A DNA stretch of 64,000 bases from Aculops lycopersici (taxonomy: Eukaryota; Arthropoda; Arachnida; Trombidiformes; Eriophyidae). The notes beneath the pieces are model-generated. The model was given only the letters and a program-made list of their open reading frames with translations. It made no database searches and was not told the DNA's origin. The stretch covers positions 538,496 through 602,495 of the forward strand of contig WNKI01000001.1 of NCBI GenBank assembly GCA_015350385.1, written 5' to 3'. The translations under genes were made by a program, and so were the position numbers. This document shows positions 1 to 8,824 of this stretch, piece by piece. Numbering within the stretch: position 1 is the first letter of the stretch; every line of letters starts with the position of its first letter.

Positions 1-109
1 ACGCCACGACAAAGGCGACAAGTATTGATACTTGCAACTATGAATCCGCCTTCTCTGGCTTCTCTCCTTCTCTTGATACAAAGTTATTATTATTATTTAG
101 AGGAATCTT

Positions 110-545
110 GATGCTCACGCATCGAATCCTCTAATTTGAGAGAATGCCATGGTTTTATTTGGACTTGTTTAGTTCGGACTGTTTACGCTAGATATACTTG
201 ATGTGTGGTGAGGTTTAAAATGTTCAACAGGCAAGTGGCTGGGCTACTATTCAAAAACTCTATCTAGCAGAACAAACAAATTGTGTTTTGGGGAGAAATT
301 GCAATAACTTGGCAAGAGATCGATGGGAAATAGTGCAGTCCAAGATAATGCCCATCATCTTTTGTTGTTGAATTTGAATGGCTGATGTCCGGTGTTTTGT
401 TTGTTTAAGCTTCTCGCCATATTTGTACTTATTAGGTGTCTAGGTATGTGTATGTATGTATGTGTATAAAATACCTAGCTCCGGGTTAAGTTTGGTTCTG
501 GGTACAGGTTTTATCAATTAATGAACAATCAGGATTCATTCAATC
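110..545 (+). pseudogene. Decayed copy of the 3' half of ALG5
   Basis: This stretch aligns with the last third of the intact ALG5 gene at 2512-3348. Matches include the block around ATGCCATGG (compare ATTCCATGG near 3025), AACAGGCAAG followed by GCTACTATTC (compare 3095-3120), and GAACAAACAAATTGTG followed by GGGAGAAATTGCAATAAC (compare 3175-3210), then GAGATCGATGG. A deletion of about 50 nt removes the segment encoding NCHNESWAFDVE. Small indels and in-frame stops (for example GGGAAATAG near 330) break the frame. Similarity continues through the former stop codon into the 3' flank: TATCAATTAATGAACAATC here, TATCAATAAATGAACAATC at 3353-3371. No functional product is expected. The limits are approximate because similarity fades to the left, and positions 1-110 show nothing I recognise. 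Confidence 0.85.
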
Positions 546-600
546 ATATGTCAAATCTAAAACTAAATGTCATCATCATCAAATAAGTCCACATCATTCG
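545..600 (-). pseudogene. Relic of the PRIM2 C-terminal tail
   Basis: Read on the minus strand, this segment encodes NDVDLFDDDDI followed by a stop. The intact PRIM2 gene ends NDEDMFDDDFEL followed by a stop. It lies just after the ALG5 relic in the same tail-to-tail arrangement as the intact ALG5-PRIM2 pair (3348/3397), so the duplication spanned the junction between both genes. Its upstream end runs into the last codons of the acidic-protein gene (594-1616, minus) but in a different frame. Only the tail of PRIM2 is visible. Confidence 0.7.
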
Positions 601-1616
601 TTATTGACAGGAATGGTCGGTTTCGAATCGTCCGTCTTGGCGGCCTCAGATTTGAGCTCACCGCTTGTTACCTCGCTCTTTGGTTCGACCTCCTTGGTCT
701 CGTCTCCTTTATTGGCGGTCTCTTGGGTATGTTCTTTTGCGTCAGTTGCAACAGCTTTCGCTTCCTCTCCTGCTTTAACTGGCGCTTTGTCTTCTTTGGA
801 TTCGGGAGTTTCGTTCTTCTTTTCTTCGGTGGCAGGCGTAGTTTCGACCGCCGCTGGCTCAGCTGGCTTCTCTGTTACCTCTTCAGCTTTCTTTGCTTCC
901 CCATCGTCCTTCTTCTCAGGGTGCTTTTCCGTTTCACTGGCCACAGGCGCCACCTCATCGGTCTTTTCACTGACCGGCGTTTGGTCTTCTGATGGTTTTG
1001 TTGAGGTCTCGGTATTTGATGCATCTGGGGCTGGGGTTGGTTCAGGCTCTGCTTCTTTGGCTGGCTCTGCAGTCGCAGACTCGTCGGCCTTCACCTCCTC
1101 CTTAGCGTCCACCTTCTTCTCTTGGGCAGTCTCCTCGACTTCCATTGCTGGTGTTGCCTCCTCTTTCGCCTCGGCTTCGGTGGACTTGGAGGTCTCTTCT
1201 TTTTTATGCTTCTCGCTTGATGCTGAGGTCTTGTCCGCAGATTCGGCTGGCTCCTCTACTACGGGAGCCTTCTCTTCTTTGCTCACTTCCTTCTGTTCTT
1301 TTGATTCAGTAGCAGCCTCTTTGGCTACAGCCTTAACCGGCGTAGCCTCTGTTGATTCTGAGGTTTCGTTCTTTTCCGCGTCGTCAGCTGTTGTAGCTGC
1401 AGCAGCAGTGGCGGCAGCTGGTTTTCTACCTCGTTTTCCACCGCTACCTGGTTGGCTAGCACTCTGGTTAGCCCTTTTCCTACCACGACTCTCCAAAACT
1501 GGCGCTGGTGGGGTGACGACGCCGCCATTTCGGGTTTGGCTACGGGTTCGGCGTCTATTGTCATCTGGGTTGGATTCTGGTTGAGGTGGGGTGACTTCTT
1601 TTGCGTTGTCAGCCAT
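594..1616 (-). CDS. Acidic Lys/Glu/Ala-rich protein with AT-hook-like motifs
   Basis: A single open exon encodes 340 residues from an ATG at 1616. Residues 1-70 are basic and polar, with RRRTRSQTR, SRGRKR (43-48) and KRGRKP (61-66). The last two resemble AT-hook cores (RGR-P) that bind the minor groove of AT-rich DNA. Residues 75-340 are a disordered Glu/Lys/Ala/Thr/Ser/Pro-rich stretch without predicted globular structure, like the tails of many nucleolar or chromatin proteins. I recognise no family, so a DNA/chromatin or nuclear role is inference from composition. The plus-strand ORF over the same bases is a shadow with Ser/Phe-rich composition. The gene is divergent from ALG5 across an 895-nt spacer. 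Its stop codon abuts a relic of the PRIM2 tail, so its 3' end sits on duplicated DNA. Confidence 0.7.
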   Translation of the reverse strand: MADNAKEVTPPQPESNPDDNRRRTRSQTRNGGVVTPPAPVLESRGRKRANQSASQPGSGGKRGRKPAAATAAAATTADDAEKNETSESTEATPVKAVAKEAATESKEQKEVSKEEKAPVVEEPAESADKTSASSEKHKKEETSKSTEAEAKEEATPAMEVEETAQEKKVDAKEEVKADESATAEPAKEAEPEPTPAPDASNTETSTKPSEDQTPVSEKTDEVAPVASETEKHPEKKDDGEAKKAEEVTEKPAEPAAVETTPATEEKKNETPESKEDKAPVKAGEEAKAVATDAKEHTQETANKGDETKEVEPKSEVTSGELKSEAAKTDDSKPTIPVNNE

Positions 1617-2511
1617 GGTTGTCGGGTATTAGTTTGCTAGTCTTGTTTCCAGAGCTAAATTAATAAATATAGATTAGGTTTCAATATCGATCAAGTTAAT
1701 CGAGTAAACAGAGAAAGTGTGTTGTTGATACACAAAATACTGGTGAGAATACAATTTTCTAGTCCGCGCGCCACGCGGAGAGCATCTAAGTTTTTGGCCA
1801 ATTTTCAGAATCAGTTACAAAAAAGAATTCCACTAAGAACTCGCCTGCCAAGCGTACATTAGTTACACAAGCACCAGAGCAATAGCAGCGGCCAACCTGG
1901 GTACGCGTCGATATTCTAACCGCCAAATTCGCTTTCGCCTTGCATTCGCTGAGCGCCATGCGCTTTTGTGACTTAAAAAGAGAACAAAAAACGGTGCTTT
2001 TGTGACTTTCGCCTCCGCGAACACTGGATTCGATATGAGCGCGCGGTATTAAACGGAAGGTGCATGCTTCATATGCAGCGATTTGCACTATTCGTGCGCC
2101 CGCTTTATGTGGTGCATCTGGCTCAGCGAATCTCACAACGTGCCTTCCAATGGAAGCGAATGCCGCTGCATTCAACAAGCAAAAATGCATCCGAATTAGA
2201 GTAACGAAAACATTGAAGCCGTAGCGTTTACTGTCGCATTAAAGGCCCTGTTAGCAAATGTACCATCAAAATTTGCAACCACCATTCGTTGCTATGATTT
2301 CAAGCCCATTTTCCAATGACATGTCTAGAGGTGGACATGGCTCGATGATATCGCTTCGTGGCCCATAATGCATGTGTCAAGCCAAGAATATTTATTCCAA
2401 TAGGGTATAAACTATTATCTTATTGATCTAGCTAGAAGTCCCAACTATTGATTGGCATCTGTCTGGACCACTTGCAAACTTTTAGGATTACTAGTAAGTC
2501 TTGGTAAAAAG
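1617..2511. promoter_or_regulatory. Divergent promoter spacer, acidic gene / ALG5
   Basis: An intergenic region between two head-to-head genes. An AT-rich TATATTTATT-like element lies just upstream of the acidic gene (minus strand, about 1660-1672). The 13-mer GCTTTTGTGACTT occurs twice, at 1962-1974 and 1996-2008. Its core GTGACTTT recurs at 5236-5243 in the other divergent spacer. A 134-codon minus-strand ORF (1786-2190) is open but looks non-coding. The spacer may also hold an unrecognised 5' exon of ALG5. Confidence 0.45.
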
Positions 2512-3348
2512 ATGACAGGTCAAGATGATACCATCGACCTCAGCGTCGTGGTGCCCGCTTACAACGAGGAACAACGTCTTCCTAAGATGCTAGATGATGC
2601 CTTAACTTTCCTCGAAGCCAGGCGTAAAGACAAATCCAAGCTGTCTTCTATAGACCATCCATATAACTCGACAAAATTCACCTATGAAGTAATTATTGTC
2701 GACGATGGAAGCTCTGATGAAACCACTAACTGTGGCCTGAAGTATAGTAAGAAGTTTGGTGAAGAAAAAGTCAGAGTTATCACATTAGAGGAAAACCGTG
2801 GAAAGGGTGGAGCTGTCAAGGCTGGTGTCCTGGCCTCTCATGGTCAGTATGTTATCTTTGCCGACGCAGACGGTGCCAGCAAATTCAGTGACATCGTCAA
2901 GTTGGAAAAATTCATGCATCAAAACAAACAATGCGATCTAGTCATTGCAATCGGTTCAAGGGCCCACATGGAAGAGGAGGCTCTCGCCACCAGATCTGCG
3001 TTCAGAAATATTCTAATGAAAGGATTCCATGGTCTAGTCTGGACATGTTGCGTTCGTACCATTCGTGATACTCAGTGTGGTTTCAAGATGTTTAACAGGC
3101 AAGCGGCAGAGCTACTATTCCACAACTGTCATAACGAGAGCTGGGCCTTCGATGTGGAGTTATTATATTTAGCCGAACAAACGAATTGTGTCATGGGAGA
3201 AATTGCAATTACCTGGCAGGAAATCGATGGATCTAAAATTGTGCCCGTTTTTAGTTGGATTCGAATGGGCTGGGACGTCGTTTGTCTTGCCACTCTCTAC
3301 TTACTAGGTGTTTATAAAGTACCTAATATAAAGATCAAACCTAAATGA
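2512..3348 (+). CDS. ALG5: Dolichyl-phosphate beta-glucosyltransferase (ALG5)
   Basis: Family 2 (GT-A fold) glycosyltransferase of the ER membrane. It transfers glucose from UDP-glucose to dolichyl phosphate, making Dol-P-Glc, the donor for the last three glucoses of the N-glycan precursor. Visible signatures are VVVPAYNEE (12-20), VIIVDDGSSDET (60-71), NRGKGGAVKAG (95-105), the metal-binding DADG (118-121), IGSRAH (147-152) and RDTQCGFK (185-192), plus WAFDVELLY and an EI-GSK-VP segment near the C-terminus. The first in-frame ATG is 2512, giving 278 residues. ALG5 is usually about 320-330 residues with an N-terminal membrane anchor. Upstream of the ATG the frame is open for 20 codons with a hydrophobic stretch (LLGLLVSLG) after a TGA at 2449. 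A TTTTAG acceptor-like site ends at 2485, so an anchor-encoding 5' exon is likely. The gene converges on PRIM2 with a 48-nt gap. Confidence 0.9.
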   Translation: MTGQDDTIDLSVVVPAYNEEQRLPKMLDDALTFLEARRKDKSKLSSIDHPYNSTKFTYEVIIVDDGSSDETTNCGLKYSKKFGEEKVRVITLEENRGKGGAVKAGVLASHGQYVIFADADGASKFSDIVKLEKFMHQNKQCDLVIAIGSRAHMEEEALATRSAFRNILMKGFHGLVWTCCVRTIRDTQCGFKMFNRQAAELLFHNCHNESWAFDVELLYLAEQTNCVMGEIAITWQEIDGSKIVPVFSWIRMGWDVVCLATLYLLGVYKVPNIKIKPK

Positions 3349-3356
3349 TATCTATC

Positions 3357-3362
3357 AATAAA
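3357..3362 (+). terminator. AATAAA signal of ALG5
   Basis: AATAAA begins 8 nt after the ALG5 stop, inside the 48-nt gap to the PRIM2 stop, so the ALG5 transcript probably overlaps the 3' end of PRIM2. The decayed upstream copy has AATTAA at the equivalent place. Confidence 0.5.
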
Positions 3363-3396
3363 TGAACAATCGTAATCAATCTGAAGGTTCCTCTGA

Positions 3397-4959
3397 CTAC
3401 AACTCGAAGTCGTCATCGAACATATCCTCGTCGTTCTTCTCTTTCACCTCTGTCTTAATAGGGACTTTGGAACTTGCGCTTGTGTCCATCTTAGTTTGCT
3501 GTTGCATCTCTTCTTCCATATCCTCCTCTGTTTTCACGGGTCTATTCAGAATGCGCATAGATTCGTAGTAATACTGGGCTGGATTTTTGATGGGCTCTGG
3601 AGGCAACTCACCTCTTTTGAATGAGAAGTAGTGACTGCAGGCCATCTTGAAGTCCTTGGTCCTAACGTGGTTGAGAACTGTCTCAATGTCGGCATCTTTA
3701 AGATCATGTTTAGTTAAGAGAGTCTTGAGATGGGTTTCGTCGAAGTGGCGGAAGGGACAGCCATGCGTTTCTGAAGGGCCAGGTGCGTTATCATTGATGA
3801 TCTTGTCGCAACTGAAAGATGTCAACGCTTTGTTGTGACCTTCCTTACCATAAATATGACGAATATTGTACTTGTATTCTCTATCAAACTTGTCAGCAGC
3901 AATGTTCTTTGTAAACTCATTTCGCCAAAAGTTAATTGAGTCTTCGAGCTCCACTCCGCAAGATCTCAAGAAGGTTCCGTAATAGAGCCTCCCAAAATGT
4001 TTCATGTGATGGTCTTTCCTTAGCGATTCATGCATATGACGCATACAAGGAGGGAAGTGAACAGTGGATACTTCGTCAATGTTATCGATATCTAGTTTGT
4101 AAGGGTTCTTACTCTCCCCGTTCTCCAACAATTTTGCTTTTTTGTTTTGGTCTTTAATCTTCTCCTGAAACTCAGTGTACACTGTCTCGAGGGACTCTAA
4201 AAGAACCCTTGCTTGAGGAAGTTGAGTATTTAAGTGTTGTCGAGCGTATTTGAGTTCTTTATCGAGATGGTCAGCGTATACATCCGATACTACAATCATT
4301 ATCTGGTGGCGAGTCAAGTAAGCATATCCGTCCCGGAGGGGGATGGATCTCCTCGACAAAAACTTCAAGGCGTCGAATATATCGACTTCGAAAATATCTG
4401 AGCTCACTGAATCACTTGCCTTCATCCTATCATAACCAATGATCTCATTGCGGATCAGATCGTTTTGTTCACTTCCAATCACTCTTCGGAAGTTGAATTC
4501 GAAGTTTTGCAATATGCCCTCGAGTTGAGCGCCAGAAAGAGTTGCAGCTTGATCTTTGAGTCTATATTGGAACAGCTTACGCTCATTTGTTCTGAACCAT
4601 GACCACAAATCTGGTTGATATACACAAAACATTCTGGTGATCATATGTGATAGGTGGTCTTGCTTGGCTTGCTCCTTATCGTTAGCTCTGAGTAGTATAC
4701 AATTTGTTTTGTATGAGCAGGATTTGATATCTCGGAAAGATTTCGATACGGAACCTATGCTGTCAGTTCTCATGAAATCTGTCTTCTCCATTATCTGCAA
4801 GGCTTCAAGCCGCTGACGAAATAGGTCTTGACATTCATCGAGAGTTAGCGATCCAAATGGTACATCCTTGTAGAGGTTTATTGAGGTTAACTTCTCGCCG
4901 GTTCCGCTTCTCACATGACTGCGATTAACTTCGACTCTAACTCTTCTATCGAGCTCCAT
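3397..4959 (-). CDS. PRIM2: DNA primase large subunit
   Basis: Regulatory subunit of the primase heterodimer in the DNA polymerase alpha-primase complex, which makes RNA primers for nuclear replication. The single open exon encodes 520 residues (human about 509), with ATG at 4959. The C-terminal Fe-S domain is intact. The four expected 4Fe-4S ligands are visible as Cys305 (FPPCMR), Cys384 (FSCDK), Cys401 (HGCPFRH) and Cys441 (MACSHYF), with the conserved YNIRHIYGKEG segment between them. The N-terminal helical domain covers roughly residues 20-260. The last 50 residues are an acidic/polar tail ending FDDDFEL. It is convergent with ALG5 and divergent from MRPS5 (394-nt spacer). A relic of its tail lies near 545-595. 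Confidence 0.95.
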   Translation of the reverse strand: MELDRRVRVEVNRSHVRSGTGEKLTSINLYKDVPFGSLTLDECQDLFRQRLEALQIMEKTDFMRTDSIGSVSKSFRDIKSCSYKTNCILLRANDKEQAKQDHLSHMITRMFCVYQPDLWSWFRTNERKLFQYRLKDQAATLSGAQLEGILQNFEFNFRRVIGSEQNDLIRNEIIGYDRMKASDSVSSDIFEVDIFDALKFLSRRSIPLRDGYAYLTRHQIMIVVSDVYADHLDKELKYARQHLNTQLPQARVLLESLETVYTEFQEKIKDQNKKAKLLENGESKNPYKLDIDNIDEVSTVHFPPCMRHMHESLRKDHHMKHFGRLYYGTFLRSCGVELEDSINFWRNEFTKNIAADKFDREYKYNIRHIYGKEGHNKALTSFSCDKIINDNAPGPSETHGCPFRHFDETHLKTLLTKHDLKDADIETVLNHVRTKDFKMACSHYFSFKRGELPPEPIKNPAQYYYESMRILNRPVKTEEDMEEEMQQQTKMDTSASSKVPIKTEVKEKNDEDMFDDDFEL

Positions 4960-5353
4960 AATTACTATTTATCTATGACTCTAAAATCTCAATTCCAAAA
5001 TATTTATAATAATGCAACAGTTGTTGATGTCCATGGAAAGAGTTGACTAGGTCAGTGTAGACTCATAGCACTTAGGTTCCTACATGGGGCTAAATTTGCG
5101 CGCGATTACAGCTCACAAAGAGCTTTGCATGTCCAATGCAAAAGTGCACTTTCTCATCGATCGCCTGTGAGTTCAGCGAGCGAACGAGCGACAACAACAT
5201 TGCTGTTGATCTAAATGTTGAATGCGAACAAAAACGTGACTTTGTTTTCCTTTATTAAAGCGCCCCAATGGTCTCGCTAGTGTAGCCTTTATTTGTTCAA
5301 AATAATCGCTATATTGTTCATCAGTCTTGGTAGGATTTTATATTTCATTCATT
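4960..5353. promoter_or_regulatory. Divergent promoter spacer, PRIM2 / MRPS5
   Basis: A head-to-head intergenic region. On the PRIM2 side a TTATAAATAT element (about 5000-5010, minus) could serve as a TATA box. On the MRPS5 side GTGACTTT (5236-5243) matches a motif found twice in the 1617-2511 spacer. The middle is rich in GCGCGC and GCGAACGAGCGAC-like sequence. No ORF of interest was seen. Confidence 0.4.
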
Positions 5354-6559
5354 ATGCCTGTCAGCTTCTTCACACGTACCGCTGCAACCAATATTTGGAA
5401 GAGTATCACAATGGTCTCTTCTGCTGGTAGCAAGCGGGGTCGTGGTAAAGGTATCGGTAGAGCAAGAGTGAAGGATTTCAACAGGGGACAAAAGCCAGGT
5501 ATTGGTAGACAGCAACTAGTGCTCGCTGGATTGAATGCACCAGTAGTATCTGGTCGGCGAATGACTAGTATACAAGATGTTGGTCCTAATCTCAAATTTC
5601 AGGAAGATATCAAGAGGGTGCGCGAGGAAACGAACGTGCGAAAGAAGATCCGTGAGGCTCCATTGGAAAGAGGTTGGTCAGGCAGAAAGGCTCACGGGCG
5701 GTCAGCAGGTCCACCAGATGACTTCAATGAAACTCCATTCGAAGGATTTGATTCCACGGTACTGATGACAAGGTATATCAAAAGTATGAGTGGTGTCCTT
5801 GGTCGAACCAGGAAGGTGCAGGCACTTGTTGTAGTTGGTAATGGTAAAGGGCTAGCAGGTTTCGCTACATCGATTGGAAAAGAGCCTAGGGCAGTGGTCA
5901 GGCATGCAAGAAACGTCGCTGGCCAACATTTACTTCGAGCTCCTATTTGGGATGGCCACACTGTTATGCATGACTTTTTCTCTAAATACTGCAATTCAAC
6001 AATTTTCGTTCAGAGGAAGCCTAAAGGCTATGGTCTAGTGGCGCACCGTGTCATCAGGGCAATATGCAACCGGTTCGGAATCACCGATATCTGTGCCAAG
6101 GTTGAAGGCAACACTCAGGATCAGATCAATATAACCAAAGCCTTCTTCTTAGGTTTAATTAATCAGAAAAACTATATCGATATAGCCAATGAGAAGCAAC
6201 TACATCTAGTCGATCTCCGCGAGGAAAACTTCTTCTACCCTCAGGTGCTTGCCTCACCAACGAACGGTCCTGTTAGGGAACATGCAAGTATCAAGGCATC
6301 AGGTGAAAACCTAGATTTCACATATTATATTTACGACGGTAAAATTAGACAAGTCAAACCCAAGCGAACAAAGCATTGTTTCCATGAGAGCGATTGGTAC
6401 TACAAGCATCTCGACAAGTTAGATTACATCAAGAATAGAGAGAAGAGTAAGTTGGCTATGGCTGCCAGGTATGGTAATACAAGGGTTCACGACGTGTTCC
6501 CTTATTTCATGAGCAATGCCGAGTCATTCAAGGATCCAGTTGAAAACCAAGATCAATAA
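5354..6559 (+). CDS. MRPS5: Mitochondrial small ribosomal subunit protein uS5m
   Basis: Mitochondrial homologue of bacterial ribosomal protein S5, on the mRNA-entry side of the small subunit. The first in-frame ATG is 5354, giving 401 residues. Residues 1-50 are basic with few acids, as expected for a mitochondrial targeting region, and include a GRGKGIGRARVKDFNRG segment. The S5 N-terminal RNA-binding fold is at about 136-200 (RTRKVQALVVVGNGKGLAGF, AVVRHARNVAGQHL). The S5 C-terminal fold is at about 212-275 (PKGYGLVAHRVIRAICNRFGI, then KVEGNTQ). The long flanks are typical of metazoan MRPS5. It is a single exon, divergent from PRIM2. Confidence 0.94.
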   Translation: MPVSFFTRTAATNIWKSITMVSSAGSKRGRGKGIGRARVKDFNRGQKPGIGRQQLVLAGLNAPVVSGRRMTSIQDVGPNLKFQEDIKRVREETNVRKKIREAPLERGWSGRKAHGRSAGPPDDFNETPFEGFDSTVLMTRYIKSMSGVLGRTRKVQALVVVGNGKGLAGFATSIGKEPRAVVRHARNVAGQHLLRAPIWDGHTVMHDFFSKYCNSTIFVQRKPKGYGLVAHRVIRAICNRFGITDICAKVEGNTQDQINITKAFFLGLINQKNYIDIANEKQLHLVDLREENFFYPQVLASPTNGPVREHASIKASGENLDFTYYIYDGKIRQVKPKRTKHCFHESDWYYKHLDKLDYIKNREKSKLAMAARYGNTRVHDVFPYFMSNAESFKDPVENQDQ

Positions 6560-6973
6560 ATCTAGCTTGACATTTCGTTAATTCTTTATTCGCAATCTGC
6601 AACACTCATTGCATTGTTCTAAAAAGATCTACACTACTTTGTCAAAAAATATCTATTCGAATATTACCGCCTGAACAATGCATTGCGAATGCGGTAGATT
6701 CGCTTGTGTGTCGGCTTTAACATCATTGGATTCGGTGGACAAACTCCCGTTCATTTTCTATGTGTTTGATCGTGATGAATCCCTGCGGGACTTCTGCTTG
6801 AGAATGGCCACTACGTTGACTTGAATTAAATCTTCTTTTCTCCCCATAATAAATGGTGAAGATCTATTTTGATGATCCGACCAACTGCCTGTAATTATAT
6901 ATTAACTACATACGAGTTTATTAATGATATATTCATTGTGAGCGAAAAATAAAAGCACTTAACTCAAGCTAAC
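6560..6973. other. MRPS5 3' flank and VRK kinase promoter region
   Basis: A 414-nt spacer between two plus-strand genes. It is AT-rich, with an AATAAA at 6848-6853 that could end MRPS5 transcripts and TTATATATTAAC near 6895. The start of the kinase transcript is not evident. No ORF of interest was seen. Confidence 0.4.
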
Positions 6974-8824
6974 ATGTCCGAGGAGCCTCGGTTTGCGCCA
7001 AATGGTAATAGATTACCGGAGCGTCTGCCAGTTGGCCATCGGTTAGTGGATACATCCAAGAAGCAATGGATTATCGGTCCGTCTATTGGATGCGGTGGCT
7101 TTGGTGACATATATTTAACAAGACAATATGTTGAAAATAAGGATGACCTCAAGCGTTTAACGCAGGAGCAGATCACGCGTGAGTCAGCAACCTGGACTAA
7201 TGTGATCAAATTCGAACATTTCTCTGGACCGCTATTTGCTGAGATACATTTCTATTTAAGATGCGCCAAACAAGAGACCATCAACGAGTACATGACTGCG
7301 AAGAAACTCAAACATCTTGGAGTACCCAGGTATGTGGCAAGCGGTATTTATGACCCTCTTAGAAGTGACAATCCACCACCAGTATGTAAGAATACAGTAT
7401 CAGCCTCCTCTGACTCCGCCAAGAAGCCGCCGGCTGCTAAGCGTGGCCGTTTAGTGAATGGCAAAGCTGGTGCGGCTGCAGCAAACGGTAAGCCAAAAAG
7501 GGTTCCAGCAGCTCAAGTTAAAGAGAAGAAGTACCGGTTTTTGGTACTTCAGCGTTTCGGAGACGATCTGCAGAAAGTATGGTCCAGAGCGCACGAACGA
7601 TTTGATATGAAGTCAGCATTCAATATTGCACTGAAGGTTATGGACACTTTAGAATTTATACATTCTCATGGTTATGTGCATGCCGATGTCAAAGCGTCAA
7701 ACTTACTGATTGAATGGCCAGGGCCAGATACCACGATCAATGGGCATAATAAACAAACCAACGGTAATCAAGCATCTACTGATGGTGTAAATGGAAGCGC
7801 AGATGACAAACCCAAGTCTAGGACATCTCGTGGCGCTAAAGCTACGCCTGCATCTATCAAGAGGGATCGAGCGACATCGGTTAGCAATGGGTTAGCGAAA
7901 GCAAACGGAACCTCGTCCAAAAGCCAACCAGGCAAAAATTCCATCGAGCCCGAGGATCAGGTTTACCTCGTAGATTACGGGCTCGTGGAGCGATTTTACA
8001 CCAAAGACGGTATACACCACGAGCATGTTGAAGACCAAAGGCGTGCCAACAATGGGACGGTAGAGTTTAGTTCGCGTGATGCCCACATCGGAGCCTTCAG
8101 TCGTCGATCAGATCTAGAATCTCTTGCCTACAATCTACTCTACTGGGTTTCGGGCGGTCGTCTCCCTTGGGTTGGCCACCTGAAAGATCACGAACTAGTC
8201 GAGGCCAGCAAGAAGTGGTATATGGATAATCTAGAAGTATTTGTAAATTATTGTTTCAATGAAGATGCGGAGCCTATCGATCCAGTCAAGTTATTGCGAG
8301 GTATTGATCCAATGATGTCAAATGGACACTCATCAGCGCGATCATCCACAAGCCACCATGGTAATGGACGAACAAATGGCCGATCAACGAATACGAATAA
8401 CAACAATAACGATTCGCCAATAATATCCACAACCTCAACCAAAGCCAGCACAAACACAAGCAGGAGCTCGAAGGCATCAACAATCGCTAAGACGCCGAAA
8501 TCGTCCTCGGCTCGATCTACAAACTCATCAGCAGCAGCATCCACCTCATCCTCATCGGCGCATGATTCCATTATGTGTGCCGCTCTATATGACTTCTTGA
8601 AATACATCTCAAATCTGAGCTTCAAGACCGAGCCAGATTATTATCTACTTAAATCAATACTCATCAACGCCCTTGGTGACGGTGCAGCAGCTCGACTGGC
8701 CAGGAAACGAGGAAGCCAGCCTATCAAGAAGACACCCCCCAAGTTGCCAGGTTGCGAAAATCCGACACCGGCTATGAGGGAAATTCTTATGAAGATGAAG
8801 AGTAAGATGGGAGTTAAGAAGTGA
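6974..8824 (+). CDS. VRK1: Vaccinia-related-kinase-family Ser/Thr kinase (VRK1/ballchen-like)
   Basis: A nuclear kinase of the VRK branch of the CK1 group; relatives phosphorylate histone H2A/H3 and BAF to control chromatin and nuclear envelope dynamics. The single exon encodes 616 residues from ATG 6974. Visible elements are the Gly-rich loop IGCGGFGDIY (38-47), the beta-3 lysine K79 (VIKFE), Glu90, the VRK-typical GPLFAEIHFYLR, the catalytic loop HADVKASNLL (236-245; D238), DYG (334-336, the VRK form of DFG), GTVEFSSRDAH (361-371) and SRRSDLESLAYNLLYW. Two low-complexity Ala/Lys and Asn/Ser/Thr inserts interrupt the fold, at about 130-186 and 250-327. The second separates the catalytic loop from DYG. 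The Ser/Thr/Asn-rich segment at about 445-530 precedes a short C-terminal helical part. The kinase looks catalytically competent. VRK1 rather than VRK2/3 is inferred. Confidence 0.92.
   Translation: MSEEPRFAPNGNRLPERLPVGHRLVDTSKKQWIIGPSIGCGGFGDIYLTRQYVENKDDLKRLTQEQITRESATWTNVIKFEHFSGPLFAEIHFYLRCAKQETINEYMTAKKLKHLGVPRYVASGIYDPLRSDNPPPVCKNTVSASSDSAKKPPAAKRGRLVNGKAGAAAANGKPKRVPAAQVKEKKYRFLVLQRFGDDLQKVWSRAHERFDMKSAFNIALKVMDTLEFIHSHGYVHADVKASNLLIEWPGPDTTINGHNKQTNGNQASTDGVNGSADDKPKSRTSRGAKATPASIKRDRATSVSNGLAKANGTSSKSQPGKNSIEPEDQVYLVDYGLVERFYTKDGIHHEHVEDQRRANNGTVEFSSRDAHIGAFSRRSDLESLAYNLLYWVSGGRLPWVGHLKDHELVEASKKWYMDNLEVFVNYCFNEDAEPIDPVKLLRGIDPMMSNGHSSARSSTSHHGNGRTNGRSTNTNNNNNDSPIISTTSTKASTNTSRSSKASTIAKTPKSSSARSTNSSAAASTSSSSAHDSIMCAALYDFLKYISNLSFKTEPDYYLLKSILINALGDGAAARLARKRGSQPIKKTPPKLPGCENPTPAMREILMKMKSKMGVKK

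Noticed and set aside
604..1584. 326-codon plus-strand ORF, Ser/Phe/Val-rich
   Set aside because: It is the antisense shadow of the acidic Lys/Glu-rich gene. The minus-strand product has sensible composition and a good ATG.
1786..2190. 134-codon minus-strand ORF with an ATG between the acidic gene and ALG5
   Set aside because: It overlaps the probable divergent promoter and contains the repeated GCTTTTGTGACTT words. The product matches nothing I know and has no signal peptide or domain.
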